Shown piece by piece: positions 62,093 to 64,000 of a DNA stretch of 64,000 nt; within the stretch, counting starts at the first letter, position 1; each line of letters starts with the position of its first letter. Below the pieces are notes generated by a model, which saw only the letters and a program-made list of their open reading frames with translations, searched no databases and was not told the origin of the DNA. Source of the DNA: an uncultured Clostridia bacterium (GTDB lineage Bacteria; Bacillota; Clostridia; TANB77; CAG-508); assembly GCA_934133005.1 (NCBI GenBank), contig CAKPAI010000005.1, forward strand, positions 1 through 64,000, read 5' to 3'. Both the position numbers and the translations under genes were made by a program.

Positions 62093-62884
62093 ATGAAAAA
62101 ATTTGCTCAAAAAATGAAACAAAAGTATAAAAAAACAAATAAAAAAGCAATATTAGTATATCTAATACTTAGATTGCTAGTAATTTTTGCAATGGTTTCA
62201 CAAATATTACTTGGGAATATTGGAAATGCTGCATTATGTATATTGGCACTAATATTATTTACCTTACCAACAATTATTTCAGAAAAATTTAACATTGGAA
62301 TTCCTGGAGTATTAGAGGCAATAATATATCTTTTTATATTTGCAACCTCAATATTAGGAGAAATAAATAACTTCTATGGAATAATTCCATTCTGGGATAC
62401 AATGCTTCATACATTAAACGGATTTCTATGTGCAGGGATAGGTTTTTCATTAGTTGATTTATTGAATCAAAATAATAAAAATATAAATTTATCACCATTG
62501 TATGTAGCAATAGTTGCATTTTGTTTTTCAATGACAATAGGAATACTTTGGGAGTTTTATGAATATTCAGCAGATCATTTATTTAGACTAGACATGCAGA
62601 AAGATACAATAGTACAAAATATATCATCCGTAGAATTGAATCCCAATAAGGAAAATATTCCAATAAAGGTGGATAATATAGAAAAAACGCAAATATATTC
62701 TTCAGATGGAACTATTACAACAATTGAAGGTGGCTATTTAGACCTTGGACTTACTGATACAATAAAAGACCTATTTGTAAATTTTATAGGTGCAGTAGTC
62801 TTTAGTACGTTTGGATACTTATATATTAAAAATAGAGATAAATATACATTTGTTAAAAACTTCATTCCGGTTAAAGAGGAATAA
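62093..62884 (+). CDS. YjdF-like (DUF2238) membrane protein
   Basis: 263 residues with about six hydrophobic helices. FWDTMLHTLNGFLCAGIGFSLVDLL near residues 102-126 and FSMTIGILWEFYEYSADH near 144-161 fit the DUF2238/YjdF family, whose Trp-Asp...Leu-His and Trp-Glu-Phe-Tyr-Glu residues recur. A hydrophilic loop (about 165-215) and a last helix with GYLYIKNRDKYTF complete it. Function of the family is not known to me. It has an AAGAGG ribosome site and a hairpin terminator follows. Confidence 0.65.
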   Translation: MKKFAQKMKQKYKKTNKKAILVYLILRLLVIFAMVSQILLGNIGNAALCILALILFTLPTIISEKFNIGIPGVLEAIIYLFIFATSILGEINNFYGIIPFWDTMLHTLNGFLCAGIGFSLVDLLNQNNKNINLSPLYVAIVAFCFSMTIGILWEFYEYSADHLFRLDMQKDTIVQNISSVELNPNKENIPIKVDNIEKTQIYSSDGTITTIEGGYLDLGLTDTIKDLFVNFIGAVVFSTFGYLYIKNRDKYTFVKNFIPVKEE

Positions 62885-62889
62885 AAGAT

Positions 62890-62924
62890 AAAGTTGCACA
62901 TATTAAAAATGTGTAGCTTTTTTA
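62890..62924 (+). terminator. terminator after the YjdF-like gene
   Basis: AAGTTGCACAT pairs with ATGTGTAGCTT around an A/T loop, followed by T residues. Confidence 0.7.
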
Positions 62925-62995
62925 GTATCATTGGTCAGTTTTATTTACTATAATAAGAATTTTATGGTATTCTAAGTAAATAAAAGGAGGAAAGA

Positions 62996-63994
62996 ATGGA
63001 AAACCAAAAGAAGGAAAGAAAACTACTAAAAATTGTATTAGGAATTATTATTCTGATTATAGTATTAATAATTGCTCTAACAGAAGGGATAGGAAATTAT
63101 TTTGTAAATTATGCCATAGCAAGAAGTGGTAAAGGTGGTAATAGAAATATATCAGAAGATTCAAAAATAGAATTGCTTGGAGAAGACGAGAAAATAATTG
63201 AAGAAAATAGAAAAAAAGAAAATGAATTAGCAATGTCTTGGAGTGAAAACGTGGTTAAAAATAAAGTAGAAGTAGAAACTCAAGATGGAATAACTCTAAG
63301 AGGCACACAGTATATGCAAAATGAAGAAAATAATAACTGGGTAATAGTTCTTCACGGATATAGATCAACACCCAATAGTGTATTATCAATAGGCAAACAT
63401 TTTTTTGATGAAGGCTATAATGTACTTATTCCAAGTATGAGAGCTTGTGAAGAAAGCGATGGAGAGTATCTTGGAATGGGATGGCTTGATAAAGATGACC
63501 TAAAATGCTGGATAAATTTAATTGTGAAGCAAAATGTTAATGCTAGTATTGTGTTACATGGTTCATCAATGGGAGCAGCAACTGTACTTATGTCATCAGG
63601 AGATGAACTTCCAGGTAATGTAAAATCAATAATCGCAGATAGTGCATATACTTCTGTTTGGGATATATTTGCATCAGAGGCTAAATCTAGGTTTAATCTG
63701 CCAGAATTTCCAGTTTTATATATGTTTGAAATAGTTGCAAATAGAAGAGCTAAGTATGATATAAAAGAAGCTTCAGCTCTGGAACAAGTAAAGCTAAGTA
63801 AGATACCAATACTATTTATTCATGGTGATAAAGATGATTTTGTTCCAGAATATATGTGTGAAAAATTATTTAATGTTGCAAATAGTAAGAAACAAAAACT
63901 TATTATAGAAGGTGCTGGGCATACAGATGGAAAATATAAAGATCCAGAAAAATATTATAATACTATATTTGAATGGCTAAAAAATATTAATTAA
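62996..63994 (+). CDS. membrane-anchored alpha/beta hydrolase
   Basis: 332 residues. A hydrophobic segment (about 12-30) anchors an alpha/beta-hydrolase domain. VIVLHGYRSTPNSVL near residue 117 holds the oxyanion-hole strand, LHGSSMGAATVLM near 182 the nucleophile Ser, and HGDKDDFVPE with EGAGHTDGKY the acid and His. It belongs to the large BAAT/YheT-like group of clostridial hydrolases with one helix in front. The substrate is unknown. AAAGGAGG precedes the ATG. It is the last gene of the window, ending 6 bases before the edge. Confidence 0.85.
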   Translation: MENQKKERKLLKIVLGIIILIIVLIIALTEGIGNYFVNYAIARSGKGGNRNISEDSKIELLGEDEKIIEENRKKENELAMSWSENVVKNKVEVETQDGITLRGTQYMQNEENNNWVIVLHGYRSTPNSVLSIGKHFFDEGYNVLIPSMRACEESDGEYLGMGWLDKDDLKCWINLIVKQNVNASIVLHGSSMGAATVLMSSGDELPGNVKSIIADSAYTSVWDIFASEAKSRFNLPEFPVLYMFEIVANRRAKYDIKEASALEQVKLSKIPILFIHGDKDDFVPEYMCEKLFNVANSKKQKLIIEGAGHTDGKYKDPEKYYNTIFEWLKNIN

Positions 63995-64000
63995 ATATTA

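Overview
The window looks like chromosome from a low-GC Bacillota (Firmicutes) of clostridial type, probably an uncultivated gut lineage. This rests on very A+T-rich coding sequence, GGAGG-type ribosome sites, TTGACA-N17-TATAAT promoters, dockerin and lytic-transglycosylase genes, and clostridial-style proteins. Almost everything is on the + strand. No rRNA, tRNA or CRISPR array was seen.

Layout. 1-10405: type II fatty-acid synthesis operon (acyl-activating enzyme, birA, fabD, fabG, fabF, accB, fabZ, accC, accD, accA, fabI, FabK-like reductase). 10518-12114: pyrG. 12233-19309: surface genes (dockerin-bearing M6 protease, anchored beta-sandwich protein, MBOAT/DHHW polysaccharide acetylation pair). 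19365-30646: tcdA, a GT-C-like membrane protein, polA, a lytic transglycosylase, a GLUG-like repeat protein, galE, valS. 30855-36759: heterodimeric ABC exporter, TtcA-like thiolase, two tandem paralogues. 37129-45310: eno, an iron alcohol dehydrogenase, an HD protein, asnB, tdk. 45498-53906: dCMP deaminase, SOS-type uvrA, cytidylate-kinase-like, murD, CBS protein, AI-2E/PerM permease. 54554-60624: secA with a roughly 3.3 kb integrative element in its 3' end. 60662-64000: a membrane-anchored protein, a YjdF-like protein and an alpha/beta hydrolase.

Most striking observation. Five otherwise intact genes (fabD, accD, pyrG, murD, the PerM-family permease) each contain one extra C directly before a GGA glycine codon and after a codon ending in T. 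Each therefore presents an in-frame CGG followed by A (NNT CGG A). Skipping the C restores the conserved protein every time. By my manual scan these five are the only in-frame CGG codons in the native A+T-rich genes. The simplest reading is that CGG is unassigned or nearly undecodable here, and that the ribosome shifts +1 to read GGA.

Second oddity. Four small single-gene units (38574, 51811, 53965 minus, 61297 minus) are far richer in G+C than their surroundings. Each has its own near-consensus promoter and GC-rich terminator, its product is unrecognised, and each uses CGG as an ordinary sense codon (six in total). They look like independently acquired moron-like genes.

Third. The secA element carries a DUF6602-like nuclease-fold protein, a frameshifted tyrosine recombinase and a protein with a HEPN-like RN...KHG motif. 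It is flanked by direct repeats of the SEC-C coding end of secA, and looks like a miniature defence island that rebuilds its target gene.
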